Of a DNA stretch of 64,000 nt, positions 24,944-37,224 are shown piece by piece. The notes beneath the pieces were generated by a model. The model ran no database searches, had not been told where the DNA came from, and saw nothing but the letters and a program-made list of their open reading frames with translations. Position numbers and translations under genes: made by a program. The stretch's first letter is position 1. Each line of letters begins with the position of its first letter. The stretch is from Mercurialis annua (Eukaryota; Streptophyta; Magnoliopsida; Malpighiales; Euphorbiaceae), in NCBI RefSeq assembly GCF_937616625.2, contig NC_065575.1, positions 27,713,001-27,777,000 of the forward strand, written 5' to 3'.

Positions 24944-25110
24944 CACGTGTCACTGCGCATACGTGACACGTGTCTCCAAGTGTCGCTTTGCATGTGCATC
25001 ATGTGTCGATGCGCATGCGTGCCACGTGTCGTTTCGCATGTGCGCATGCGCATGCGTTCCACGTGTCGCCACATGTCGCGCCATGTGTCTCCGTGCTTCT
25101 AAGCCACGTG
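24944..25110. promoter_or_regulatory. Five CACGTG (G-box) motifs in LTR-2
   Basis: CACGTG occurs at 24944, 24967, 25023, 25060 and 25105, each within a CACGTGTC-type context, interleaved with GCGCATGCG-like palindromes. The stretch is a degenerate short tandem. G-boxes are known plant bZIP/bHLH sites; function here is inferred. Confidence 0.5.
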
Positions 25111-25599
25111 TCCCTACTCGTTACTTTCTATATACTTAAATTTTTACGTCCTAAATTTCGTATCTCGACGTTTTAATTTTCAGAATTCTGTCCGAAACTT
25201 TTAGCTCTCCAATTAGATATGCATATTGATATATTTATTTCTTTTATTTTAACCTCTATTTCACCAAATACTATTCTACACACGTATTTCACTCGCTTAT
25301 CCATTCTTATATAATTATAACTCAAAATATAATTATATCTCATCGTTAAACCATTCTTTATTTATCCGCTAAATATATTATATTTATTTTTATATCAAAC
25401 ACGACACGTATTTCATCGGATTTTCAACAAAACGTGTGTCACACGTCGGATTCGTACGGTATAACAATGAGGGATATTACAATTACGTTCTCAAGCTTTG
25501 GATTTGATCGAAACCCTGATCTTAAGCTCTAACTCATCTTACTACATCGTATTCATATCGAATCATATCATATTGAATCGTTTCAATCCAAATGGTCTG

Positions 25600-25735
25600 G
25601 TCCCGAGATAATTCAACCGAGTTAAACCGCGACCAATCACTTAGTCCCAAGTCGTGGGTTCCGAAATAATTCAACCGAGTTAAACCCACTAGATACGGGT
25701 CCCGGGATAGTTCCACCGAGTTCAACCTCGTATCT
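25600..25735. repeat. Imperfect direct repeats in LTR-1
   Basis: Three copies of a GA(G/A)ATAATTCAACCGAGTT-like segment near 25605, 25663 and 25704, with unequal spacing (58 and 41 bp). No function evident. Confidence 0.5.
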
Positions 25736-26943
25736 TTCATTCATATTCCATCTTTCATATTCGTATTATGTGCATTCATATCATCAATAATAATCTAGAC
25801 ACGCTAGACTGACTCAAATATTGGTGATCACACAGCCTATTGACTCCCAATAGGTAGTTAGTTTTTTCGGATTGCACACTAGATTCAAAACAATATATCA
25901 TACAATCAAATCGTATAAATGTGATGTATCTGATAATTATACTCATAATATATGAAACTAGCTTTCGGAAATAATAAGCGAAAGTAAAATGCAACTCACA
26001 GTAACTGCTATTCCTTATATCCGGACGTAAGCTCCAGGAAACTGGTCCGTCAATCCTCATCGAGTTCCTTAGTTTGTCATATTCAAAATTTGATTGTTCG
26101 TCGCATTTATTATAGGACCCTATCGTTAAAATGTATAGCTTAAAGAATCTTATTCTAACTATTACACTAGTTAAGCACAAAACATAATCCGTCGTGCTTT
26201 AAACATATCCATCTTGATAAGCATTACCACATCTCGTTCCTTTCTTTTTAAATCTTGATTTATACCTTGATTACGTCTTCAGGTTTACTTAAATAAACCA
26301 ATTATCAAACTCATTTAAATCTCTTTCTAAATTCCTTGTCACATTTTGAGGTCCATTTAATCAATTTGAGCGTAAGGATCGAAATAGGGTAAAAGTGCTC
26401 CACCCCTCGTCGTCATTGCTTCTATTGCATAGAATGTGCATTCGCACAGCTCTTTGGTTGTGCGTTTTGCACAGCCACGGGGACACTCGCCGGGCCATTC
26501 CAACATGCTTCAAGCTCTAATTACGCACAAAATCGATCTTGCTATCAATACCCAATTCATTTTAGTAATCAAAACGCTCTAAATATCGACTAATTAACGA
26601 TTCGATACGAAAAACCTAACATTTTACGTATACTACCGAATTCACAACAAGAACATTTTAATCTTAACTCTAAATTATGAAAAGCTTCATAATCCTTACT
26701 TTGAGGATCGAATTCAGACCCTAGCCCTTTGCGAAATTCTTGAAATCGAACAAACGAACCAATAATTGCGCTAATACTTTCAATCACTTGTTGTTTCTTG
26801 ATTGCTACCCTTGATATATGAGAAAATCTTGATTTCTTAGTGTTTAAATGCAGAATTAGATGAAGGGGGTTAAATTTTAGGGTTTTTGGAAGAACCACTG
26901 CGAAGGAGAATCAATTTTCTCTTCAATTTTACGAAACATTGGA

Positions 26944-26951
26944 TATTTATA
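26944..26951 (-). promoter_or_regulatory. TATA box of LTR-1
   Basis: Canonical TATAAATA on the minus strand, 20 bp downstream of a cluster of GTGTGCG/CGCACAC palindromes. Confidence 0.55.
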
Positions 26952-26970
26952 GTCCTGTAACCTACATAAC

Positions 26971-27060
26971 AAGTGTGCGCTCGCACACTTGGAGTGTGCG
27001 TTGCACATTCTTCATTTTGCAAGGTGTGCGTTCGCACACCTACTGTGTGCGTTCGCACAC
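26971..27060. promoter_or_regulatory. Palindromes of the TGTGCGNNCGCACA type next to the TATA box
   Basis: Arms AAGTGTGCG/CGCACACTT with a 2-base centre at 26971-26990. AGGTGTGCG/CGCACACCT at 27022-27041. GTGTGCG/CGCACAC at 27045-27060. Half-sites recur at about 26994 and 26430. They lie upstream of the TATA box in the minus orientation; regulatory role inferred. Confidence 0.55.
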
Positions 27061-27543
27061 TACCCAAAACTTGGCAGATTCAAAATTCCAACAGTAGATT
27101 TATAGATTTATCTCTTAGGAAGGCTCCCGTCAAATTTCGTTTCGATCCAATGGTTCAATTAGGAGAGATCGTAATTTTACTAAACAGTGTCAGTGTGCAG
27201 GCATCATCTGCACACTATCCTGAAAACTCATTGAAAGTGAATCAAGGTGACTCCAAATCGTACACTCATGATGCCATTTAATATATGAATCATATCCATT
27301 CATTTCACTTTGATAATATATACAACTCATGCCCGATCAATGATCTAATTGCATAGTGACACGTAGACTGTTTTCGTTTCAAACTATACTTATCATAAAA
27401 TCTTTGAATTTTGATACTACTTCAATCTCGTAGCACACTTAACTTTATTCCCAAATGATTGAATTACACATATCACATCGGGATTCTGACAGTTCACACG
27501 TCATACGTCAATAAATGACGTCACATTTGTGCGGGGTATTACA

Positions 27544-30500
27544 TTTGTATGTCGCGTCTGAAGTCTTTTTAACGCGTCGTTCCGATTACCTATGCAAGGT
27601 TTGGATATATTATGCAAAGTGTGCATGAAAAGTGACGGTAAATTAGTTTGTCGCGTCTTAAGTCTCTTTAACGAGTCGTTTTGATTACCATGCTTATGTC
27701 GCGTCACAAGTGTCTCTAACGCGTCGTTCCGCTTACCTAAGTGTTAGGTTATATTACGGAAAGTGTGAGTTAAAAGTGACGCTAGATTACTATGTCGCAT
27801 CACAAGTCTCTTTAACGCGTCGTTCTGATTACCTAAGCATGGTTAGGTTATATTACGCAAAGTGTGCGTGAAATGTGACGCTAGATTAGTATATCGCGTC
27901 ACAAGTCTCTTTAACGCGTCGTTCCGATTACCTAAGCATGGTTAGGTTATATTACAAAAAGTGTGCGTGAAAAGTGACGCTAGATTAGTATGTCTCGTGT
28001 AAATTTTCTTTAACGCGTCGGTCATATTACTTCAGCATGGTTAGGTTATATTACGCAAAGTGTGCGTGAAAAGTGACGCTAGATTAGTATGTCGCGTAAA
28101 AAGTCTCTTTAACGCATCGTTCCGATTACCTAAGCATTGTTAGGTTATATTACGCAAAGTGTGCATGAAAAGTGACGTAGTATGTCGCGTCACAACTCTC
28201 TTTAACGCGTCGTTCCAAATTCTTAAGAATGGTTACGTTATATTACGTAAAATGTGCATGAAAAGTGACGCTAGATTAGTATGTCGTGTCTCAAGTCTCT
28301 TTAACGCGTCTGTCTGATTACTTCAGCATGGTTAGGTTATATTACACAAAGTGTGAGTGAAAAGTGACGCTAGATTAGTATGTTGCGTCACAAGTCTCTT
28401 TAACGCGTCATTCCGATTACTTAAGCATGGTTAGGTTATATTACGCAAAGTTTGCATGAAAAGTGACGCTAGATTAGTATGTCGCGTCTCAAGTCTCCTT
28501 AACACGTCGGTCCGATTACTTCAGCATGGTTAGGTTATATTACACAAAGTGTGAGTGAAAAGTGACATTATATTAGTATGTCGCGTCACAAATCTCTTTA
28601 ACGCGTCGTTCCGATTACCTAAGCATGGTTAGGTTATATTAAGCAAAGTGTGCGTGAAAGGTTATGCTAGATTAGTATGTCGCGTCACAAGTCTCTTTAA
28701 TGCGTCGTTCTGATTACCTAAGCATGATAAGTTTATATTACGCAAACTGTGTGTTAAATGTGACGCTAAATTAGTATGTCCTGTCTCACGTCTCTTTAAC
28801 GTGGTTGTCTGATTACTTCAGCATCGTTAGGTTACATTACGTAAAGTGTGAGTGAAAAGTGATGCTAGATTAGTATGTCGCATCACTAGTCTCTTTAACG
28901 AGTCATTCCGATTACCTAAGCATGGTTAGGTTATATTACACAAAGTTTGCGTGAAAAGTGAAGCTAGATTAGTATGTCGCGTCTAAAGTCTCTTTAACGC
29001 GTCCTTTCGATTACCATGATTATGTCGCATCACAAATCTCTCTAACGCCTTATTCCGATTACCTAAGCATGGTTAAGTTATATATGCAAAATGTGCGTGA
29101 AAAGTGACGGTAAATTAGTATGTCGCATCTTAAGTCTCTTTAACGCGTTATTTTGATTACCATCCTTATGTCGCGTCACAAGTCTCTCTAACGTGTCGTT
29201 CTGATTACTAAAGCATGGTTAGGTTATATTAGGCAAAGTGTGCGTTAATAGTGACGCTATATTACTATGTCGCGTCACAAGTCTCTTTAACGCGTCGTTT
29301 CGATTACCTCAGCATGGGTTACATTACAAAAAGTGTGCGTGAAAAGTGACGCTAGATTAGTATGTCTCGTCTCAACTCCCATTAATGCGTCGTTCTGATT
29401 AACTAAGTATGGTTAGGTTATATTAAAGAAAGTGTGTGTGAAAAGTGACGCTAGATTAGTATGTTGCGTCACAAGTCTCTTTAACGCGTGATTCCGATTA
29501 CCTAAGCATGGTTTGGTTATATTACGCAAAGTGTGCGTGAAATGACGCTAGATTAGTATGTCGCGTCACAAGTCTATTTAACGCGTCGTTCCGATTTCCT
29601 AACAATGGTTAGGTTATACTACGGAAAGTGTGCGTGAAAAGTGATGCTAGATTAGTATGTCGTGCCTCAAGTTTCTTTAACCCGTCGGTCTGATTACTTC
29701 AGCATGGTTAGGTTATATTACACAAAGTGTGAATGAAAAGTGACGCTAGATTAGTATGTTGCGTCACAAGTCTCTTTAACGCGTCATTCCAATTACCTAA
29801 GCATGGTTTGGTATATTACGCAAAGTTTCTGTGAAAAGTGACGCTAGATTAATATGTCGCGTCTCAAGTCTCTTTAACGCGTCGGTCCGATTAATTCAGC
29901 ATGGTTCGGTTATATTACGCAAAGTGTGGGTGAAAAGTGACGCTAGATTAGTATGTCGCGTCTCAAGTCTCTTTAACGCGTCGGTCCGATTATTTTAGCA
30001 TGGTTAGGTTATATTATGCAAAGTTATCGTGAAAACTGACGCTAGATTAGTATGTCGCGTCAGAAGTCTCTTTAACGCGTCGTTCTGATTGCCTAAGCAT
30101 GGTTAGGTTATACTACGCAAAGTGTGTGCTAAATGTGACGCTAGATTAGTATGTCGCACTCAAGTCTCTTTAACGCGTCGGTCCGATTACTTCAACATGG
30201 TTAGGTTATATTACATAAAGTGTGCGTGAAAAGTGACGCTAGATTAGTATGTTGCGTCACAAGTCTCTTTAACGCGTCGTTCCGATTACCTAAGCATGGT
30301 TAGGTTATACTACGCAAAGTGTGCGTGAAAAGTGATGCTAGATTTGAATGTCGCGTCACAAGTCTCTATAACTCGTCGTTCTTATTACGTAAGCATGGTT
30401 AGGTTATATTAAGAAAAGTGTGCGTGAAAAGTGACTCTAGATTAGTATGTCGCATATCAAGTCTCTATTAGGCGTCGGTCTGATTACATCGGCATTATTA

Positions 30501-33119
30501 GGTTATATTACACAAAGTGTGAGTGAAAAGTGACGCTAGATTAGTATGTCGCGTCACAAGGCTCTTTAACGCGTCATTCCGGTTACCTAATCATGGTTAA
30601 GTTATATTGCGCAAAGTTTTCGTGAAAAGTGACACTAGATTAGTATGTCGCGTCTCAAATCTCTTTACAGCGTCGTTTTAATTACCATGATTATGTCGCG
30701 TCACAAATCTCTCTAACGCTTCGTTCCGATTACTTATGCATGGTTAGGTTATATTACGCAGAGTGTGCGTCAAAAGTGACAATAGATTAGTATGTCGTAT
30801 CTCAAGTATCTTTAATGTGTTGTTTTGATTACCATGCTTATGTCGCGTCACAAGTCTCTCTAACGTCTCGTTCCGATTACCTAAGCATGGTTTGGTTATA
30901 TTACGCAAAGTGTGCGTTAAAAGTGACGCTATATTACTATGTCGCGTCTCAAGTCTCATTAACGCGTCGTTCCGATTAACTAAGTATGGTTTTGGTTATA
31001 TTACACAAAGTGTGCGTGAAAAGTGACGCTATATTACTATGTCGCGTCTCAAGTTTTATTAACGCATCGTTTTGATTAACTAAGAATGGTTAGGTTATAT
31101 TACGCAAAATTTACGTGAAAAGTGAAGATGAACTAATATGTTGCATACCAAGTCTCTTTAACGCGTCGTTTCGATTACCAAAGCATGGTTAGGGTATATT
31201 CCGCAAAGTGTGAGTGAAAAGTGACGCTATATTAGTATGTCGCGTCTCAAGTCTCATTAACGCGTCGTTCCGATTAACTAAGTATGGTTAGGTTATATTA
31301 CGCAAAATGTGCGTGAAAAGTGACGCTAGATTAGTATGTAGCGTCTCAAGTCTCTTTCACGTGTCGTTTCAATTACCATGCTTTTGTCGCGTCACACGTC
31401 TCACTAACTCGCCGACCCGATTACCTAAGCATGGTTAGGTTATATTACGCAAAGTGTGCGTGAAAAGTGACGCTGCATTAGTATGTCGCGTCTCAAGTCT
31501 CTGTAACGCGTCGTTTCGATTACCATGCTTATGTTCGTCACAAGTCTATCTAACGCGTCATTCCAATTACCTAAGCATGGTTAGTTTATATTACGCAAAG
31601 TGTGCGTGAAAATTGACAATTGATTACTCTGTCGCGTCTCAAGTAATTTTGACGCGTCGTTCCGATTACTTATGCATGGTTAGGTTATATTACGCAAAGA
31701 GTTCGTAAAAAGTGATGATAAATTAGTATGACATGTCTCAAGTCTCTTTAACGCGTCGTTCCGATTACCTAAGCATGGTTAGATTATATTACGCAAAGTG
31801 TGTGCTAAAGTGACATTAGATTAGTATGTCGCGTCAGAAGTCTTTTAAAGCGTCGTTCCGATTACCTAAGCATTGTTAGGTTATATTACGCAAAATGTGC
31901 GTGAAAAGTGACGGTACATTAGTAAGTCGCGTCTAAAGTCTCTTTAACGCGTCGTTCGATTACAATGCTTATGTCGGGTCACAAGTTTCTCAAACTAGCC
32001 GTTTCGGTCACTTAAGAGTTAGGTTATATTACAGAAAGTGTTCGTTAAAAGTGACGTTAGATTACTATGTCGCATCACAAGTCTCTTTAACGCATCGTTC
32101 CGATTACCTAAGCATTGTTAGGTTACATTAAGATAAGTGTGCGTGAAAAATGATGCTAGATTAGTATGTCGTGTCTCAAGTCTTATTAACGCGTCGTTCG
32201 GATTAACTAAGTATGGTTAGGTTATGTTACGCAAACTGTGCGTGAAAAGCAACGGTAGATTAGCATGTCGCGTCTCAAGTCTCTTTAACGTGCCGTTTTA
32301 ATTACCATGCTTATGTCGCGTCACAAGTCTCACTAAGACACTATTCCGATTTCCTAAGAATGGTTAGGTTATATTACGCGAAGTGTGCGTGAAAAGTGAC
32401 GCTAGATTAGTATGTCGCGTCTCAAGTCTCTGTAACGCGTCGTTTTGATTAGCATGCTTATGTCGCGTAACAAGTCTCTCTAACGAGTCGTTCCAATTAC
32501 CTAAGCATGGTTAGATTACATTACGCAAAGTGTACATTAAAAGCGACAATAGATTATTCTATCGCATCTCAAGTCTTTTTAACGCATCGTTCCGACTACC
32601 TAAGAATGGTTAAGATATATTACGCAAAGAGTAAGTAAAAAGTGATGCTAGATTAGTATGACGTGTCTCAAGTCTCTTTAACGCATTGTTCCGATTACCT
32701 AAGCATGGTTAGGTTATATCAAGCAAAGTGTGTGTTAAAAGTGATAATAGATTAGTATGTCGCGTCTGAAGTCTTTTTAACGCGTTGTTCCGATTACCTA
32801 TGCATAGTTAGGTTATATTACGCAATGTGTGCGTGAAAAGTGATGGTAGATTAGCATGTTGCGTCTCAAGTCTCTTTAACGTGTCGTTTCGATTGCGATG
32901 CTTATGTCGCGTTACAAGTCTCTCTAACGCGTCGTTCCGATTACCTAAGCATGGTTAGGTTATATTACGCAACGTATGCGTGAAATGTGACGCTAGATTT
33001 GTATGTCACGTCACAAGTCTCTTTAACTCGTCGTTTCGTTTACCTCAGCATTGTTAGGTTATATTATGAAAAGTGTGCGTGAAAATTGACGCTAGATTAG
33101 TATGTCGTGTAAAAAGTCA
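27544..33119. repeat. Satellite array, block 2
   Basis: Same family, phase and orientation as block 1, continuing the monomer broken at 10233. This block is rich in a variant with GTCGGTC(T/C)GATTACTTCAGCATG in place of GTTCCGATTACCTAAGCATG. It stops abruptly near 33119 inside a monomer (after GTGTAAAAAGTC), where minisatellite sequence begins. Confidence 0.97.
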
Positions 33120-33121
33120 CT

Positions 33122-33436
33122 TCAGAAAGAGACCCAGAGCCTTCAGACAAAGTCCAGAGCCTTCAGACAAGACCCCGAGCCTACAGACAAGTCCCAGAGC
33201 CTGCAGACAAGACCCCGAGACTTCAGACAAGTCCCAGAGCCTTCAGAAAAAGACCTAAAGCCTTCAGACAAGACCCCGAGCCTTCAGACAAAACCATGAG
33301 CCTTCAGATAAGTCCTAGAGCATTCAGAAAAAGACCCAGAGCCTTCAGACAAGACCCCGAGCCTTCAGAAAAGTCCGAGAGCCTTCAGACAAGACCCCGA
33401 GCCTTCAGTAAAAGCCAGAGCCTTCAGAACAAGCCC
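33122..33436 (+). repeat. 20-bp minisatellite, left copy
   Basis: About 15 tandem units of AGCCTTCAGACAAGACCCCG with variants (AAGTCCCAG, AAAGAGACCCAG). Matches the array at 57296-57824. All three frames stay partly open because of the repeat, which yields spurious ORFs. Confidence 0.92.
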
Positions 33437-34040
33437 GAAGAGTTATCCAGAAGACGGGATCCAAAAGCGCCAGACTCCTAGATGGCATAAAGACGCTAAA
33501 ATACGGTAGAGAAACACCAAAACATGGTATAAAGACACCATAATTGGCAGAAAGACGCCAAAGCCTTACGAAAAATGTCAGCATACGGTAGAAAGACACC
33601 AGCATCCGTTAAGCGTGGAATAATTAACGGAATCCAGACACCTATGCAATATAGGTGGCCTTTGGGACGGCCAAGGGATCCTTTCTGTCTATAAGAAAGC
33701 CTCGGACAGGACAATTACCAGGGTTCAAGCCATCGAACTACTCTTAGGACGGCCGAGAGTTTATAGCTCCATTCCACGGAGCACACACTCAGGCAGCCCG
33801 GGCTCAACGGCAGCTGAGAAAACCACTCCCAGCCAGATCCGGAGTAGGCCAGAACCAGAGGTGCATGAGGCCAGAGTCATGCACCACAGCGGGTAATGCT
33901 CAGGCTAGGGCATTACCACACCACCAGGCGAGCGAGAGCCTCCGACGGTGGGCAGTATCTTTGTCGCTCGTCTAATAGCAAGTCTCTTCTTTAACAAGAA
34001 TTGTCCTACTTCGTCAATTCTCGTCAAAGAGGGGGCAAAC
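33437..34040 (+). other. 3' internal region and PPT, truncated upstream copy
   Basis: 604 bp, nearly identical to 57825-58430. No gene. It ends in the purine run AAAGAGGGGGCAAAC (34026-34040), the polypurine tract directly before the LTR start TGTAGACACC. Confidence 0.85.
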
Positions 34041-34439
34041 TGTAGACACCTATTTTTCGGACAGGTAAAAAGTGATAAGGAACTTAAGCGTCCGATGATG
34101 ATTTCCAGAGAAATCTGTCCGGGTGACGAGCTTTTGATTTGCTTGCTGGAATCTAAGCAGGCGTAATCTATGCACAGCTGTAAACTTGGAGGATTAAAAC
34201 GTAATTTGGCGTGAATAGCCCATAAAAATCCAAAGATATTGTAATATAAGTCTAGAAATTGGACTAATTGCCATATCTTAGAAGTTTATGGGCCAATTTG
34301 CAAGTCTAACGGACTGAAATTGACCTTAACCAAACCCATAGGACCTTAGTAGCCTTTTTTAGCACTTTTAGGCACCAAAATAGACTTTTAGTAATCTTTT
34401 ACTTAACTAGCAAGTCAAGATACGAAGAAGAATCTAACT

Positions 34440-34544
34440 AAACCCTAGGTCAACCCTAATCACTATAAATACAGCCTTAAGCCACCCTGGCTAAAGGTGG
34501 CACACAAACCCTAGAAATCAGACACGGTGGCACGCAAACCCTAG
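34440..34544 (+). promoter_or_regulatory. LTR core promoter with telo-box motifs
   Basis: TATAAATA at 34464-34471. AAACCCTAG (telo-box) at 34440, 34506 and 34536, flanking the TATA box and the presumed transcript start. The same arrangement is at 58901-59005. Confidence 0.6.
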
Positions 34545-35377
34545 GAATACAAACAGAAATATCGGCCACCACCCTAGAATAGTCAAATTCGAATTCTTCA
34601 CCACACATCACACACAAAATCACTTAATCCAGTCCAGAAAAACAACCAAGAACGCTTTGATTCTCTAAGAACGCAAGCCCTGCACATATTCAAAGCTGGA
34701 TTCTGCATCCACTTTGCCAGCAAACGAGCCAAGGACTCAGACCGCTACCTTTGAGGACTCTAATCTTCTTTCCATCTCTTTATGACATGATTATTTAGAA
34801 CTGCTAGATTTCATATTTTTAGATTGCATGTTTAGGCTATTTTACTGTAAATTGCTTAAATTATGTTTTTGCCATAATTGCTGATTTCAAGAATATTGTC
34901 ATGATTGCCATGAAAATTGACTAGGAAGCATGTTAATAGATGGATTAATATGTTTTGTTTGTTTAAATCCAGAAATCCAGACACTAAAATTGCTTAGAAT
35001 GCATGTTTAGGTTAATTTACAAGCCTATTTGACATAATATGTTTAATTCAATAACTGATGCAATTTGGTAGTTGTGATGATGTAAATACTCCTTGCATGT
35101 CGTATTTAGAATGTTTGATTCTTTTTTACAAGGTGGCGCCGCCGCCACTTCATCTTGCCGGCGTCGGCACTCCAAATTTGCGTCGTGCTCCTCCTTCGCC
35201 AGATTCTAGAATCGCTCCCAGATCTTCCAGACTTCGATCCGAACTTCCAAACGTGTTTTCAGGCCCATCCGGACTCCGAATCAGACCCTATTTGAACCCA
35301 GACGTAGATAATGGAGTGTAAACTCATATTCTGTAATGTAACGGGCCAGACCTGATGTAAAACAGACTCAGAAGTCC

Positions 35378-35386
35378 AAATATATA
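35378..35386. other. 9-bp target duplication of the foldback MULE, left copy
   Basis: AAATATATA here and again at 37940-37948. Confidence 0.9.
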
Positions 35387-36020
35387 GGGCTTTTTACACA
35401 AACAACCTATTTTGCCCATTTCTTATCTTTTATACGGGTCCAAATTTGTCTTTTCTAAACTACCATGTGCGGCCTATTTTATTACTTTTATACGGACTCT
35501 ATATATTAAACCCTAACAGCATACAAATCATAATTTCATTTATTTTCTCTCTCCTCATCATTCAATTCTCTCTTCCTCTCAGTTCATCTTCCTCTCTTTT
35601 TTTACCGTTCGCCATCTTCTGCTGAGCCGTCCTTTGTTCCTCCGCTCCTCCGCCATCGTTCTCATCATCGCCTCCGTTGTCATCTTTGTTAACGCCATCA
35701 TCTCCTCTGCTCATCGTCGTCATCTATTTGATTTCAGATTTATAATTTATTCATTGTTCTTCTTCTTTTTCTTTTTTATTTTCAGATCTACAATTTTTTA
35801 ACTGTTATTTCACCATTAAACATGTATAGAGATTATAATGCTAATTTCATGTTATGTAATATAAATTTATGGTTATATGGAATAAATTTTTGTTATTTCT
35901 GCATTTTTTGTGTTCGGTTGTATTTCTGTGTTTTTTTATTCTGCAGTTCGATTTATTGATGATGGTTGATTGCTGAAATATTATAATATTACAGTGTTGT
36001 TGATTTTATGTTGATTTTGG
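35387..36020. repeat. Left terminal inverted repeat arm of the foldback MULE
   Basis: Complementary to about 37225-37939. The arms match in blocks, with length differences in the GC-rich part. The inner limit is estimated by eye. Confidence 0.7.
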
Positions 36021-36180
36021 GTTGATAATCAGTTGGTATTTCCTTAATTTTAACATTGAAAAAATTTATTCTAAAAAAAAACATTAGCAAATTAGATAAT
36101 TATGTGCGTGAAATAAACTAAAAAACAAAATTTAAATGATATTAGATAAAGATATGTTAGCATTATCATGTTGACATATT

Positions 36181-36800
36181 GTTGATTTCTTGTTGATATT
36201 TTATAGATTGTCACAATTTTTCAAAAAATTATGTTTTATTTTATTCCTTATGTTGATTCGTTGTTGATTTATAGTTGACATTATGTTGATATGTATTTCA
36301 ACTTTTTTTGATTTTCAATTTTATGTTGACATGTTGTTGATATACTGTTGATAACATGTTGATTTTTCAATCATTGAAAGAAAAATAAAGTTAGTCTTAA
36401 ATTGATGTATTAATGAATTATTGATATGTTTTTGATAATATGTTGATTGTTTTTGACTTGAATCAATCAATATTCTCATTTTAAAAACATCTTGACTAAA
36501 TTAGCATTAATTGTTGATTCGTTGTTGATTAATTGTTGACATTATGTTGATAAGTATTTCTACTTTTTTTGATTTTCAATTTTATGTTGACATGTTGTTG
36601 ATATACTGTTGATAACATGTTGATTTTTCAATCATTAAAAGAAAAGTAAAGTTAGTGTTAAATTGCTGTATTGATGACCTGTTGACATGTTTTTGATAAT
36701 ATGTTGATTGTTTTTTGCTTAAATCAATCGATGTTTTCATTTTACAACTAAATTAGCATTAATTGTTGATATCATGTTGACATTATGTTGATAATTTGTT
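36181..36800. repeat. TGTTGAT-type simple repeats and an about 300-bp direct duplication
   Basis: The motif TTGTTGAT/TATGTTGA recurs densely. The segment starting TGTTGATTCGTTGTTGATT occurs at about 36250 and again near 36510, followed by similar sequence each time, so it is an internal direct duplication. Confidence 0.65.
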
Positions 36801-37224
36801 AATATGATAGTAGTAATTCTACTAAATAACAACAAAGGTACAAAATGTTTAAAATAACTGAATCAGATAAAGATATTAGCATAGTAAGTAATCAAAACAA
36901 TATGAAAAAACAACAACAATAATTCAAATGAAAAAATAAAATTATTCTTACATATAAAAATAAAAATATATTAAATATACATCAACACAACAGTTCACAA
37001 ATTAAAGAAATCTATTTCAAAATATTTTTTTTCCTCAATTCTCTTTACAGCTGCACAGTTTCTTCAAAATCACTTGTATAACTGTTTTGCGTTCCACCTC
37101 TCATACCTAACTAAATTGCGACAAAGACGGTTATGATACAATTTCATTTCATCTAACGAAAGTTTATTTCACAGATAATATTATCTTATTTGTCAATGTT
37201 AAAATAAAAAGAATCAGTAGATAT

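Larger units (their letters stand above)
10886..25481 (-). mobile_element. Inner solo LTR (LTR-2) nested in LTR-1
   Basis: Starts TGTCACGACCC at 10886 and ends GGGATATTACA at 25481. It is flanked by a perfect 5-bp duplication ATTAC (10881-10885 and 25482-25486). With the Athila-like element removed, about 2.3 kb remains (10886-11802 and 24114-25481), with no coding domain. This fits a solo LTR left by recombination. Minus orientation is inferred from a TATATATA box (24922-24929) with a CACGTG cluster upstream of it on that strand. Confidence 0.8.
10234..27543 (-). mobile_element. Outer solo LTR (LTR-1), interrupted by nested insertions
   Basis: The segment replaces the satellite exactly. It starts TGTCACGACCC and ends GGGGTATTACA, the TG...CA inverted ends typical of LTRs. 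Left flank TTAGC and right flank TTTGT each differ by one base from the satellite consensus TTAGT, so they look like a decayed 5-bp target duplication. Only 10234-10885 and 25487-27543 belong to this layer, about 2.7 kb, and no internal domain is left, so I call it a solo LTR. Orientation is inferred as minus because a TATAAATA box reads that way at 26944-26951. Its left end resembles that of LTR-2 (shared AGGGAATGGGAG-like and GGGGTCAGTAT segments), so the two are related families. A non-autonomous element lacking a second LTR is the alternative. Confidence 0.72.

Noticed and set aside
35058..35321. Proline-rich protein gene in the LTR (also at 59571-59753)
   Set aside because: GC-rich LTR sequence with several overlapping frames; the frame is not equally conserved in the two LTRs and has no known domain.
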